A stretch of DNA of 64,000 nucleotides from Pseudomonas putida W15Oct28 (GTDB lineage: Bacteria > Pseudomonadota > Gammaproteobacteria > Pseudomonadales > Pseudomonadaceae): contig NZ_JENB01000003.1 in assembly GCF_000708715.2 (NCBI RefSeq), positions 157,516-221,515 on the forward strand. The letters are read 5' to 3'. A model generated the notes under the pieces. That model was not told the origin of the DNA. It was given only the letters and a program-made list of their open reading frames with translations, and made no database searches. A program made the position numbers and the translations under genes. Positions 8,022 to 16,171 of this stretch are shown here, piece after piece. How positions within the stretch are numbered: the stretch's first letter is position 1; the number at the start of each line of letters is the position of its first letter.

Positions 8022-9662
8022 TCAGGGTTCAAGCTCTGCGGCCCCGGCCGCTTTTGGCCGCCCACGAATAAGCGACTCGGGGTGCCGGCCCAGGTAGTCG
8101 GCAAGGTCACGCAGCGAACGCGACATGCGCTCCAGTTCGTCCAGTGTTTCGCCCATCCGCTCGCGCTGTGGCGAGTCCTCGGAAATGGCCGAATTGGCCG
8201 TGCGCAGGGTTTTGTGCACTTCGTCCAGCGCTACCTTCACATCCGGCAGCGTCTGGCCATTGAATTGCTTGAGGCTGGCGCGCAGCTCACGCAGGCTGCC
8301 GTCCAGGTTGCTGGCGATGCTTTCCAGCGGCAGCTTGGCAATGCGCTCGACCACCCGCTGCAGTTGCTCCTGCAACTGCTCCAGGCTGCCCGGCAAGGTG
8401 GGGATGGTGATGGGGTTGGCGGCCATGTCGAAGGCCACCTTGGGGGCATCCGGGTAGAAGTCCAGGGAGATGAACATCTGCCCGGTGATCAGGTTGCCGC
8501 TACGCGCCTGGGCCCGCAGCCCGTGCTCGACGAAGGTGCCGATCAGCTGCCGCGCCCCATCCATGTCGCCCTCGGTGTGCTTGAACACCGCCAGCATCTT
8601 GCGATGCACCGGCCCCAGCCGCTGCGGGTAGATCACCGCATCGACCACCACCGGGAACGACTGCCGCTCGGCGTCGTAGTCAAGTTTGATCGAGGTGACC
8701 CGGCCAAACTCCACGCCCTTGAATTCCACCGGCGCACCCACCGACAGGCCGCGCATGGCCTGGTCGAAGCGCAGCTGCAGGTATTGCGCCTGGCCATTGG
8801 GCGGGGCCAACGCAGAGTCTCGGTCGGCAAACAGCTGGAAGCGGGCCTGATCGGCAGCAGGCTCGGCCTGCGGGGCAAAATCGGGCGAGCCAAAGGCCAG
8901 CCCGCCCACCAGGATCGATGACAGCGATTCGGTATCGACCTTCAGGCCGTTGGCGCCAATCTGCATGTCGACACCACTGGCATTCCAGAAGCGGCTATCA
9001 GCGGTGACGAAACTGTCGTAGGGGGCCTGTACGAACACGCCAATCTCCACCCCCTTGCCATCGTCCTGCAGGGCAAAGGACACCACCTCACCCACCGGGA
9101 TCTTGCGGTAGTAGATCGACGAGCCGACATCCAGCGAGCCCAGGTCGCTGGCGGTGAGGAAAAAACGCTTGCCCTTTTCGTCGAAGGTAATCGGCGGCGG
9201 CAGTTCCAGGCCGACAAAGGACTTTTCCGGTGCTTTCGATTCGCCGGAATCGGCCCCGATGAAACTGCCCGACAGCAAGGTATCCACCCCGGAAATCCCG
9301 CCCACACCAATGCGCGGGCGCACCACCCAGAAGCGCGCGCCTTCGGTGGCGAACGCGCGGGCATCGTCGGACAACTGCACCTTGGCGACCACGCTTTTCT
9401 TGTCGTCGGCCAGGTCCACCGTCGTGACTTCGCCAATCACCACGCTGCGGTACTTGACCTGGGTCTTGCCCGCCACCAGCCCCTCCCCCGAGTGGAAGGA
9501 AATGGCAATGACCGGGCCCTGCTGCATCCAGTTGCGCACCACCAGTGAAGCGCCAATCAGGATCGCCAGGATCGGCACGATCCACACCAGCGACACACTC
9601 CAGCGCCGGGTGCGTACCTCAACCTGGCCTGCGCCCTCGCGCTCGTCAGTCTGTTGCCCCAT
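8022..9662 (-). CDS. pqiB: PqiB, MCE-domain intermembrane transport protein
   Basis: The 546-residue protein has one N-terminal membrane helix (WSVSLVWIVPILAILIGASL, residues about 21-40) and three MCE/MlaD domains, seen in GLVAGKTQVKYRSVVIGEV, then LGSLDVGSSIYYRKIPVGEV, then GLSVGAPVEFKGVEFGRV. The C-terminal third is helical and probably forms the needle-like coiled coil that spans the periplasm. This architecture and length match PqiB. Its ATG overlaps the TGA of the preceding pqiA2 gene by one base (TGATG), so translation is coupled. Confidence 0.93.
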   Translation of the reverse strand: MGQQTDEREGAGQVEVRTRRWSVSLVWIVPILAILIGASLVVRNWMQQGPVIAISFHSGEGLVAGKTQVKYRSVVIGEVTTVDLADDKKSVVAKVQLSDDARAFATEGARFWVVRPRIGVGGISGVDTLLSGSFIGADSGESKAPEKSFVGLELPPPITFDEKGKRFFLTASDLGSLDVGSSIYYRKIPVGEVVSFALQDDGKGVEIGVFVQAPYDSFVTADSRFWNASGVDMQIGANGLKVDTESLSSILVGGLAFGSPDFAPQAEPAADQARFQLFADRDSALAPPNGQAQYLQLRFDQAMRGLSVGAPVEFKGVEFGRVTSIKLDYDAERQSFPVVVDAVIYPQRLGPVHRKMLAVFKHTEGDMDGARQLIGTFVEHGLRAQARSGNLITGQMFISLDFYPDAPKVAFDMAANPITIPTLPGSLEQLQEQLQRVVERIAKLPLESIASNLDGSLRELRASLKQFNGQTLPDVKVALDEVHKTLRTANSAISEDSPQRERMGETLDELERMSRSLRDLADYLGRHPESLIRGRPKAAGAAELEP

Positions 9663-10291
9663 CAGTGCGGCCTCCCCTCGTTGGCATGGCTATCCCAGAT
9701 CAGGCGTGGATCGAAGCTCATCGCAGAAAACATGGTCAGTACCACCACCATGCCAAAGAACAGGATGCCCACCCGCGGCTCGATGGTGCCCAGCCCGCGC
9801 AACTGCACCAGCGCCGCGACCAGCGCCACCACCATGACATCGAGCATCGACCAGTAGCCGATCAGCTCGACGAAGCGGTACAGCTGCGAGCGTTGCCGGC
9901 AGGCCCAGGTGGAACGCTGCTGGACGGTGAACAGCAGCAGGCCGAGCGAGAAGAACTTGATGGCAGGCACCCCCACGCTGGCAATGAAGATGATCAGCGC
10001 GATGTCCCAGGCGCCGGCCTCCCAGAACTCCAGCACACCACCACCAATGGTGCTGTCACTGCCACTGCCAAGCATTTCGGTGTGCATCACCGGCAGCAGG
10101 TTGGCAGGGATGTAGAACACCAGCGCCGCCAGCAGAAACGCCCAGCCCCGCGCGATGGCATTGGCCTTGCGCCGGTGGATGGCGGCGCCGCAGCGGATGC
10201 ACCTGTGCGCGCCGCTGCTCAGGTCACAGGCCTGGCCGCAGCCATGGCACAGGCACAGGCCCAGCTCGTCGGCGTTGGCCGGGCAATTCAT
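9662..10291 (-). CDS. pqiA: PqiA, second half as a separate gene
   Basis: The 209-residue protein begins with a zinc-ribbon-like block (LCLCHGCGQACDL, then HRCIRCGAAIHRRK) followed by about four membrane helices containing YIPANLLPVMHTEMLG, a hallmark of the PqiA family. In E. coli one PqiA protein carries two such ribbon-plus-membrane units; here each is its own gene. ATG 10291 overlaps the upstream gene's TGA (ATGA), so the two halves are translationally coupled and probably pair in the inner membrane. A longer in-frame reading starting inside the upstream gene has no family similarity and was not used. Confidence 0.9.
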   Translation of the reverse strand: MNCPANADELGLCLCHGCGQACDLSSGAHRCIRCGAAIHRRKANAIARGWAFLLAALVFYIPANLLPVMHTEMLGSGSDSTIGGGVLEFWEAGAWDIALIIFIASVGVPAIKFFSLGLLLFTVQQRSTWACRQRSQLYRFVELIGYWSMLDVMVVALVAALVQLRGLGTIEPRVGILFFGMVVVLTMFSAMSFDPRLIWDSHANEGRPH

Positions 10292-10884
10292 ACCTGCACC
10301 CACAAGTCGCGAATGTCCTTGCCGGCGATATGGATGATCAGCATGCTCAGCGCGGCCAGGGCCAGCAGGCCGATGCCGGGGATCACATCGAGCAGCCCGG
10401 CCAGCTTGATCACTGCCACCATGGCGCCCAGCAGGCACACCTCCAGCATGCTCCACGGCCGCAGGCTCTCCAGGCCGCGCATGCACAGGGCAAAACCGGG
10501 GGCACGCTGGCCGGCCAGGGCAAAACTCAACACCCAGCACAACAGGGCAATCTGCAGCAGCGGCGCAAAGATGATCGACAGCGCCATGACCAGGGCGATG
10601 AAGGTGATGCTGCCATGGCTGAGGATCTGCACCGCATCCCACAACGTCGCCGAGTGGGTGAGCCCCTGCATGCCGATGGTCATCACCGGGTAGGCGTTGG
10701 CGAACACCAGCAGGATGCCGCCGGTCACACTCAGGGCCAGCCGCTGCTCGATGGTCAGTGACGTGTGCCGGTACAGCACGCCGCCACAGCGCTGGCAAAG
10801 GGCACGCTGGTGCTTGAGCAAAGGCGCACGCTGGTACACCGTGTCGCAGTACTCACAGATGATCAGATCTTGGGGCTGGGTCAT
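10288..10884 (-). CDS. pqiA: PqiA, first half as a separate gene
   Basis: The 198-residue protein has an N-terminal rubredoxin-like ribbon (ICEYCDTVYQ, then LCQRCGGVLYRH) and about four hydrophobic helices, with VFANAYPVMTIGMQG matching the first PqiA unit of E. coli. It is the first gene of the four-gene operon and ends in a four-base overlap with the second half. The system is induced by paraquat in E. coli and supports envelope integrity; no regulatory site was recognised upstream here. Confidence 0.9.
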   Translation of the reverse strand: MTQPQDLIICEYCDTVYQRAPLLKHQRALCQRCGGVLYRHTSLTIEQRLALSVTGGILLVFANAYPVMTIGMQGLTHSATLWDAVQILSHGSITFIALVMALSIIFAPLLQIALLCWVLSFALAGQRAPGFALCMRGLESLRPWSMLEVCLLGAMVAVIKLAGLLDVIPGIGLLALAALSMLIIHIAGKDIRDLWVQV

Positions 10885-11029
10885 GGCGTGTCCACGGGTA
10901 GCCCGACGTGAGGGTCACATGCAATGGCGAACTCTGATATCCGGTGTAGACCATGCAGGCAAATCCGCCATCCCCAACCGATGACGGACTATCCTGTGAA
11001 ACGGGCTTTCTGCCCGGTGGAGGTGTGCC

Positions 11030-11503
11030 ATGCGTACGTTCACGTGGAGTTACCTGCTGGTGCTGGTGTGTGCCGCATCGGCAGCCCAGGCGCAGTCGGT
11101 CGTGCCGCTCAAGGGCCAGAGCAGCCAGCAGATGCAACTGGACATCAACGATTGCAACACCGTCGCTACCAACGCCGCGAACAGCACCGCGACGTCCAGC
11201 GAAGCCCACGTCGGTGGCCGGGTGCGTGGGGCGGCAGCAGGTGCCGCCGCGGGTGCAGTGGGCGCGCAGGTGCGCGGCAACCAGCACGACGAGCTGTATG
11301 ACCGGGCCAGTGACGATGCCAAACAGCAATACCGGCAGAACCGTGCCGGCGAAACGGCCGCCGCCGGTGCGGCAGTCGGCGGCATGCGCCAGCGCCAGGA
11401 CCGGCGACAGGATCGGCGCAGCCAGGACCAGGCTAAAACCCAGGCCCATGCCAGTGCCTACAGCGGTTGCCTGCAAGGGCGCGGCTATCAGGTCAACCCT
11501 TGA
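11030..11503 (+). CDS. Secreted glycine-zipper-like envelope protein
   Basis: The 157-residue protein has a signal peptide (TWSYLLVLVCAASAAQAQS, cleavage near residue 22) and a short glycine/alanine zipper (GGRVRGAAAGAAAGAVGAQV, residues about 62-81). A Gln/Arg-rich segment follows, with a second AAAGAAVGGM block. Two cysteines (DCN near residue 42 and SGC near 147) could form a disulfide. Glycine-zipper proteins insert into or coat envelope membranes; the exact role is unknown. It stands alone and is closed by a 12-base-arm hairpin shared with the convergent LysR gene. Confidence 0.7.
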   Translation: MRTFTWSYLLVLVCAASAAQAQSVVPLKGQSSQQMQLDINDCNTVATNAANSTATSSEAHVGGRVRGAAAGAAAGAVGAQVRGNQHDELYDRASDDAKQQYRQNRAGETAAAGAAVGGMRQRQDRRQDRRSQDQAKTQAHASAYSGCLQGRGYQVNP

Positions 11504-11509
11504 TCAGCG

Positions 11510-11547
11510 GGCACGCCATGCGCCTGGATCGTACAGCATGGCGTGCC
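11510..11547. terminator. Bidirectional terminator-like hairpin
   Basis: Perfect 12-base arms GGCACGCCATGC (11510-11521) and GCATGGCGTGCC (11536-11547) sit in the 48-base gap between two convergent genes. No clear T-run follows on either strand, so the strength is uncertain. Confidence 0.55.
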
Positions 11548-11551
11548 AGCT

Positions 11552-12463
11552 TCAGAACTTGGCCAGCTCTTCTCGACAGAACTCGACGAACAGCTGTGCA
11601 GGTTTGGTCAGTTGCACCCGCTTCAACCACGCTGCCGCCAGCCCCGACAGCGCCACCGGCTCGGCGATATCCAGCAGGGCCAGGCGCTGGCCGTCGTAGG
11701 TGTATTCCGAATGCGGTCGGGTCACCAGCAGCGAAAAACCGAAGCCCTGCCCGACCATGCCGCGCACCATCTCGATCGACGGCGAGCTGAAGACGATGTT
11801 CGGCGTCAGGCCCATCTCGTTGAACAGGCTGACGAAGTAGGTGCGGCTGGGGGCAACGTCCAGCAGGATCATCGGCTCCGGGCACAGGTCGCGCAGCGAT
11901 ACCTGGGCCTGGCCGGCAAAGCGGTGGTTTTCCGGCAGCAGCACGTAAGGCTTTTGCGGCGGCATCAGCGGCTCAGCTTCGATGGTGCCGTCCAGGTCAT
12001 GGTCGTAGAGAAACGCCAGGTCGAACGTTCCGGCCGTCAGGCCCTGGATCAGTTCCTGCTGTTCGCCGTCGCGCAGGCGGATATCCACGCCCGGGTAACG
12101 CTGGCGAAAAGCGGCGATCAGGCGCGGCAGATACAGCGGTGCCACGGTTTCGAAACAGCCGATGTCAATCTGCCCTGCCACGGTGTCGTTGTCAGCCAGG
12201 GCGTTCTGCTCGAATTCGTGGGCCATCTGCAGCAGCGAACGGGTCTTGGCGTAGAAGCGCTTGCCGCTGGGCGTCAGCGACACGCCCTGGGCATGGTGGC
12301 GAATGAACAGCTGCACGCCGAAGCTTTCTTCCAGGCTCTTGATGGCCGTGGAAATGGACGGCTGGGCGATGTACAGCTGGCGCGAGGCCTCGGCAACGCT
12401 GCCGGCCTCCACGGTGGTGACGAAGTACTTGAGTTGTCGCAAGGTATAGGCAGCCACGGGCAC
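11552..12463 (-). CDS. LysR-family transcriptional regulator
   Basis: The 303-residue protein shows the LysR winged helix (YTLRQLKYFVTTVEAGSVAE, RQLYIAQPSISTAIKSLEE, LFIRHHAQGVSLTPSGKRF) and a periplasmic-binding-protein-like effector domain from about residue 90. The effector domain contains GCFETVAPLYLPRLIAAFR and ILLDVAPSRTYF, features of LysR proteins that control aromatic or nitrogen-heterocycle metabolism, but the target is not identifiable. It is divergent from a VOC gene across 209 bases, so that gene and the one after it are the natural targets. Confidence 0.82.
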   Translation of the reverse strand: MPVAAYTLRQLKYFVTTVEAGSVAEASRQLYIAQPSISTAIKSLEESFGVQLFIRHHAQGVSLTPSGKRFYAKTRSLLQMAHEFEQNALADNDTVAGQIDIGCFETVAPLYLPRLIAAFRQRYPGVDIRLRDGEQQELIQGLTAGTFDLAFLYDHDLDGTIEAEPLMPPQKPYVLLPENHRFAGQAQVSLRDLCPEPMILLDVAPSRTYFVSLFNEMGLTPNIVFSSPSIEMVRGMVGQGFGFSLLVTRPHSEYTYDGQRLALLDIAEPVALSGLAAAWLKRVQLTKPAQLFVEFCREELAKF

Positions 12464-12672
12464 CTCTTTGACGCCGGTCTGGGCGCGCTGGGAACATGCC
12501 TGACACTTTAACCCCGCTCGCTGGCGGACGGGGGCCGGGTGATGAAGGATTTACCTATGGCTTGAGCAGTTTTTTTGTAGCGCGATGGCCTGAGTCTGGG
12601 AAGAGCTGCTGGCCAAATACACCCGAACGTCTTTACTGATACCCAACGGCCCCAGCAATACGGAGTGCGCCT

Positions 12673-13059
12673 ATGAAGATCGTGGTCACCAGCATTCTCG
12701 TCGACGACCAGGCCAAGGCCCTGGCCTTCTACCACTACGTACTCGGTTTCGAACCCAGGCACGACATCCCCATGGGCCGGCACCGCTGGCTGACGCTGAC
12801 CTCCCCCAACGATCCCAACGGCGTCGAGCTGTTGCTGGAGCCCGACGCGCACCCGGCGTCCAAGGTGTACAAGGCCGCGCTCAAGCAGGATGGCATCCCT
12901 GCCACCTCGTTTGGCGTGCGCGATATCCAGGCCGAATACACCCGTCTCTGCGCGGCGGGCGTGCAGTTCACCCAGCCGCCCACCGACCTGGGCCCCGTCA
13001 CCGTGGCCGTGTTCGATGACACCTGTGGCAACCTGATCCAGATCGCCCAGAAACACTGA
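12673..13059 (+). CDS. VOC (glyoxalase/bleomycin-resistance) superfamily protein
   Basis: The 128-residue protein has two beta-alpha-beta-beta-beta units: residues 1-55 (VVTSILVDDQAKALAFYHYVLGF, then VELLLEPD) and 65-128 (SFGVRDIQAEYTRLCAAGVQFTQPP, then FDDTCGNLIQIAQ). The usual metal ligands look replaced: no His in the first strand and Gln instead of Glu in NLIQIAQ. It may therefore be a binding protein or non-metal enzyme rather than a glyoxalase. ATG 12673 has GGAG eight bases upstream. The next gene follows after 36 bases, probably in the same transcript. Confidence 0.78.
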   Translation: MKIVVTSILVDDQAKALAFYHYVLGFEPRHDIPMGRHRWLTLTSPNDPNGVELLLEPDAHPASKVYKAALKQDGIPATSFGVRDIQAEYTRLCAAGVQFTQPPTDLGPVTVAVFDDTCGNLIQIAQKH

Positions 13060-13095
13060 CAGCCCCACCCCAACGCGCACCAATAAGGAAAACAG

Positions 13096-13665
13096 ATGCG
13101 CCACGAATTCAGCGAAGTGCTCAACGACCTGGTCGATTACTTTCTGCTGGGCGATATCCAGCTGCTTGAACGCTTCAAGCAGGAGCATGAGCTACCGGAC
13201 GACCTGGCCTACACCTTCACCCACGGCGACAGCGGTGACAAGGCGGTGCGCGAAGGCATCGTCCTGCCGCTGGCCGGGGTCGACAACCTGCCCTACCGCA
13301 TCCTGTTTACCCTCGATGGCCATACCCCGGCCCTGCGCGAAGCCGGCAGCCGCCTGAAGCACCGGCGCAATGGCTATGTGCTGAAGGTCGAGCACGGGGC
13401 GCTGATGCTGTACACCTGGCGCATCCTGCAGCACTTCACGCCCAAGACGCTGGGTGACCTGATTGCCCGCTACCAGGTGCCGGGGCGGCCGATCATCGAG
13501 CTGGACAATGGCTGGTATGACGTGGAGGTGCTGGCGGGGGCGCTGGTGCGCGACGGGTTGTACGAGCCGGCGTTCGAGTTCGTGTTGAAGAAGCGCTGGA
13601 GCCGGGGTGAAGCTGCGGATGTGGATACCGGGTATGCCTTTGGCCTGCGCGGCTACTTCGATTGA
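13096..13665 (+). CDS. Conserved hypothetical protein
   Basis: I do not recognise this 189-residue protein. It has no signal peptide or membrane helix and has mixed alpha/beta character, with an acidic first 40 residues (NDLVDYFLLGDIQLLERFKQE) and aromatic-rich later parts (LMLYTWRILQHF, ELDNGWYDVEVLAG, DTGYAFGLRGYFD). It has normal GC-rich codon use and AAGGA nine bases before its ATG, which supports it as a real gene. It follows the VOC gene by 36 bases and is probably co-transcribed. A REP element begins 10 bases after the stop. Confidence 0.65.
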   Translation: MRHEFSEVLNDLVDYFLLGDIQLLERFKQEHELPDDLAYTFTHGDSGDKAVREGIVLPLAGVDNLPYRILFTLDGHTPALREAGSRLKHRRNGYVLKVEHGALMLYTWRILQHFTPKTLGDLIARYQVPGRPIIELDNGWYDVEVLAGALVRDGLYEPAFEFVLKKRWSRGEAADVDTGYAFGLRGYFD

Positions 13666-13674
13666 TTCATGGCC

Positions 13675-13780
13675 TGTGCCGGCCTCTTCGCGGGCTCGCC
13701 CGCTCCCACAGGTACAACACAAGCCGTGAAATCTGTGTTGTATCTGTGGGAGCGGGCGAGCCCGCGAAGAGGCCAGCACA
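13675..13780. repeat. REP/REPIN inverted repeat 3
   Basis: Arms of about 47 bases (13675-13721 and 13734-13780) with only two mismatches carry the GCGGGCTCGCCCGCTCCCAC core. The element fills the gap between two convergent genes. Confidence 0.85.
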
Positions 13781-13795
13781 GCTGCACCATCAGTC

Positions 13796-15469
13796 TCAGT
13801 TGATATCCCGGTCCTTCGTTTCCGGCAGGAAGAAGATCCCCAGCACCGCCGTCATCACCGCAACCACGATGGGGTACCACAAGCCGTAATAGATATCCCC
13901 GGTCGCCGCCACCATGGCAAACGCCACCGTCGGCAGGAAGCCGCCGAACCAGCCATTACCGATGTGGTAAGGCAGCGACATCGAGGTGTAGCGGATACGC
14001 GCAGGGAACAGCTCCACCAGCCAGGCGGCAATAGGGCCGTAGACCATGGTCACGTAGATCACCAGGATGGTCAGCAACAACAGCACCATCGGGTAGTGGA
14101 TCTTCGCCGGGTCGGCCTTTTCCGGGTAGCCGGCTTCTTTCAATGCACCACTCATGGTGGCGGTAAACGCCTCGCTCCGCACTTTGAAGTCCGCTGCGGC
14201 CATGCTGCTGCCTTCAAAGCTTGGCAGTACCCGCTCACCGATACGAATCTGCGCCACGCTGCCAGGTTCGGCCGCCTGGTTGGTATAGGGGATGGCGCGC
14301 TTGGCCAGCAGGCTCTTGGCAATGTCGCAGGAGCTGGTGAATTTGGCCTTGCCCACCGGGTCGAACTGGAACGCGCACTGGCCAGGGTCAGCCACCACCA
14401 CCACCGGGTTCTGCTCCTGGGCAACGAACACATCCGGGTTGCCGTACTCGGTCAACGCCTTGAAGATCGGGAAATAGGTCAGCGCAGCGATGATGCAGCC
14501 GGCCATGATGATCTTCTTGCGGCCAATGCGGTCAGACAGGCTGCCGAAGAAGATGAAGAATGGCGTGCCGATCAGCAACGAGCCGGCAATCAGCAGGTTG
14601 GCCGTCTGCGGCTCGATCTTGAGCGTCTGCAACAGGAAGAACAGCGCATAGAACTGCCCGGTGTACCACACCACTGCCTGCCCGGCAGTGCCGCCCAGCA
14701 GCGACATGATCACCACCTTGAGGTTGTCCCAGCGGGCGAACGACTCGGTCAGCGGCGCCTTGGATGCCTTGCCTTCGGCCTTCATCTTCATGAACACCGG
14801 CGACTCGTTGAGCTGCATGCGGATGTACACCGAAATCGCCAACAGCAGGATCGACAGCAGGAACGGCACCCGCCAGCCCCAGGCCTCGAACACCTCTGTA
14901 CCCATCACGGTGCGGCAGGTCATGATCACCAGCAGCGACAGGAACAGCCCCAAGGTCGCGGTGGTCTGGATCCAGGCGGTGAAGAAGCCGCGCCGGCCCT
15001 TGGGTGCATGTTCAGCCACGTAGGTAGCCGCGCCGCCATACTCGCCACCCAGGGCCAGCCCTTGCAACATGCGCAGGGTAATCAGGATGATCGGCGCAGC
15101 GACGCCGATCGAGGCGTAGCTGGGTAGCAGGCCCACCAATGCGGTAGACAGGCCCATGATGACGATGGTGATGAGGAAGGTGTGCTTGCGTCCGATCATG
15201 TCGCCCAGGCGGCCGAACACGATGGCGCCGAACGGCCGCACGGCAAAGCCGGCGGCAAAGGCCAGCAAGGCGAAGATGAACGAGGTGGTTTCATTGACGC
15301 CGGCAAAGAAGTGCTTGGCGATGATCGCGGCGAGGGAGCCGTACAGGTAGAAGTCGTACCATTCGAACACCGTGCCCAGGGATGAAGCGAAGATGACCTT
15401 GCGCTCCTCCTTGGTGATACCGCGTTGGGGCGCGCTACTGCCCGTGGATGCGCTGTCGATAACCGCCAT
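13796..15469 (-). CDS. MHS-family MFS metabolite:H+ symporter with periplasmic insert
   Basis: The 557-residue protein shows the metabolite:H+ symporter pattern: VFEWYDFYLYGSLAAIIAKHFF in helix 1, AVRPFGAIVFGRLGDMIGRKHTFL (motif A), LQGLALGGEYGGAATYVAEHAP and SDRIGRKKIIMAG. Relatives carry organic acids such as shikimate, ketoglutarate or aromatic acids. It is about 110 residues longer than the usual 430-450 because of an insert after helix 9, on the periplasmic side by standard topology, with two cysteines (C365, C381). The start ATG 15469 has GGAGG upstream. It is alone on this strand, so the substrate is unknown. Confidence 0.87.
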   Translation of the reverse strand: MAVIDSASTGSSAPQRGITKEERKVIFASSLGTVFEWYDFYLYGSLAAIIAKHFFAGVNETTSFIFALLAFAAGFAVRPFGAIVFGRLGDMIGRKHTFLITIVIMGLSTALVGLLPSYASIGVAAPIILITLRMLQGLALGGEYGGAATYVAEHAPKGRRGFFTAWIQTTATLGLFLSLLVIMTCRTVMGTEVFEAWGWRVPFLLSILLLAISVYIRMQLNESPVFMKMKAEGKASKAPLTESFARWDNLKVVIMSLLGGTAGQAVVWYTGQFYALFFLLQTLKIEPQTANLLIAGSLLIGTPFFIFFGSLSDRIGRKKIIMAGCIIAALTYFPIFKALTEYGNPDVFVAQEQNPVVVVADPGQCAFQFDPVGKAKFTSSCDIAKSLLAKRAIPYTNQAAEPGSVAQIRIGERVLPSFEGSSMAAADFKVRSEAFTATMSGALKEAGYPEKADPAKIHYPMVLLLLTILVIYVTMVYGPIAAWLVELFPARIRYTSMSLPYHIGNGWFGGFLPTVAFAMVAATGDIYYGLWYPIVVAVMTAVLGIFFLPETKDRDIN

Positions 15470-15676
15470 GGGTTGCCTCCGTCAGGTCGTCATACAGGCC
15501 GGAGCACCTCACAACCACTTCACCGTCGCACCCAGGCCCTGGGGCTTGCTTTGGTTGCGCGAAGCACGACGAGGCGGGCCGCCTCGGATCGCAGCAAGGT
15601 AAATGAAGCATAATCGGGTTTGGCGGGATATCCACTGGCACCACACTACGCCGAGGTGCACGAATGTGCAGGTCGC

Positions 15677-16096
15677 TCATACCCCCTGCGCGATCGGCCC
15701 CTTCAACTCGACCTGGTTGCCATCCGGGTCGTAGCAGTACAGCGAAAGCCCCTCGCCTTCGGCGCCATAACGCTTTTCTGCCGGTTCCACTTTTACCCCG
15801 GCGGCTTCCAGGTAGGCGGTCAATGCGGCCTCGTCGAACGGCTCGATACGCAGGCAGAAATGGTGCAGGTTGCGCCCTTGCGCCCCAGGTGCCGCTCCGC
15901 CTGGCAGCCCGAGCGGGCCATCCAGGGTCACCAGGTCGATCATTGCCGTGCCCGTGGCCAGGTGCACCATGCCCAGGTCTTCGCGCACGCGGCTGACCTG
16001 GCAGCCGAGCAGTTCGGTGTAGAACGCAACACTGCGCGGCAGGTCGCTGACCCGCAGAACAAGATGGTCGATTTGCTTGATAGCGAATGGTCGCAT
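15677..16096 (-). CDS. VOC-family (glyoxalase-like) metalloprotein
   Basis: The 139-residue protein has two VOC units with metal ligands in place: His in QIDHLVLRVSDL, His in LHHFCLRIEPF, and Glu in DPDGNQVELKG. It resembles small extradiol-dioxygenase-like or glyoxalase-like proteins of unknown substrate. I chose ATG 16096 because the fold begins there; an in-frame ATG at 16168 would add a tryptophan- and proline-rich stretch unlike the family. A hydrolase gene precedes it on the same strand by 75 bases, so the two may be co-transcribed. Confidence 0.8.
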   Translation of the reverse strand: MRPFAIKQIDHLVLRVSDLPRSVAFYTELLGCQVSRVREDLGMVHLATGTAMIDLVTLDGPLGLPGGAAPGAQGRNLHHFCLRIEPFDEAALTAYLEAAGVKVEPAEKRYGAEGEGLSLYCYDPDGNQVELKGPIAQGV

Positions 16097-16171
16097 GCCG
16101 GGCTCCTTGTGCCGTGGGTGCGAATACCTCCGCCACCATAGCCCAGCTTCGCCCGGTGTGAACAGCACCAG

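Noticed and set aside
9662..10798. A longer single PqiA reading on the minus strand starting at 10798
   Set aside because: Its first 170 residues translate the first pqiA gene out of frame; family similarity begins only at the ATG at 10291.
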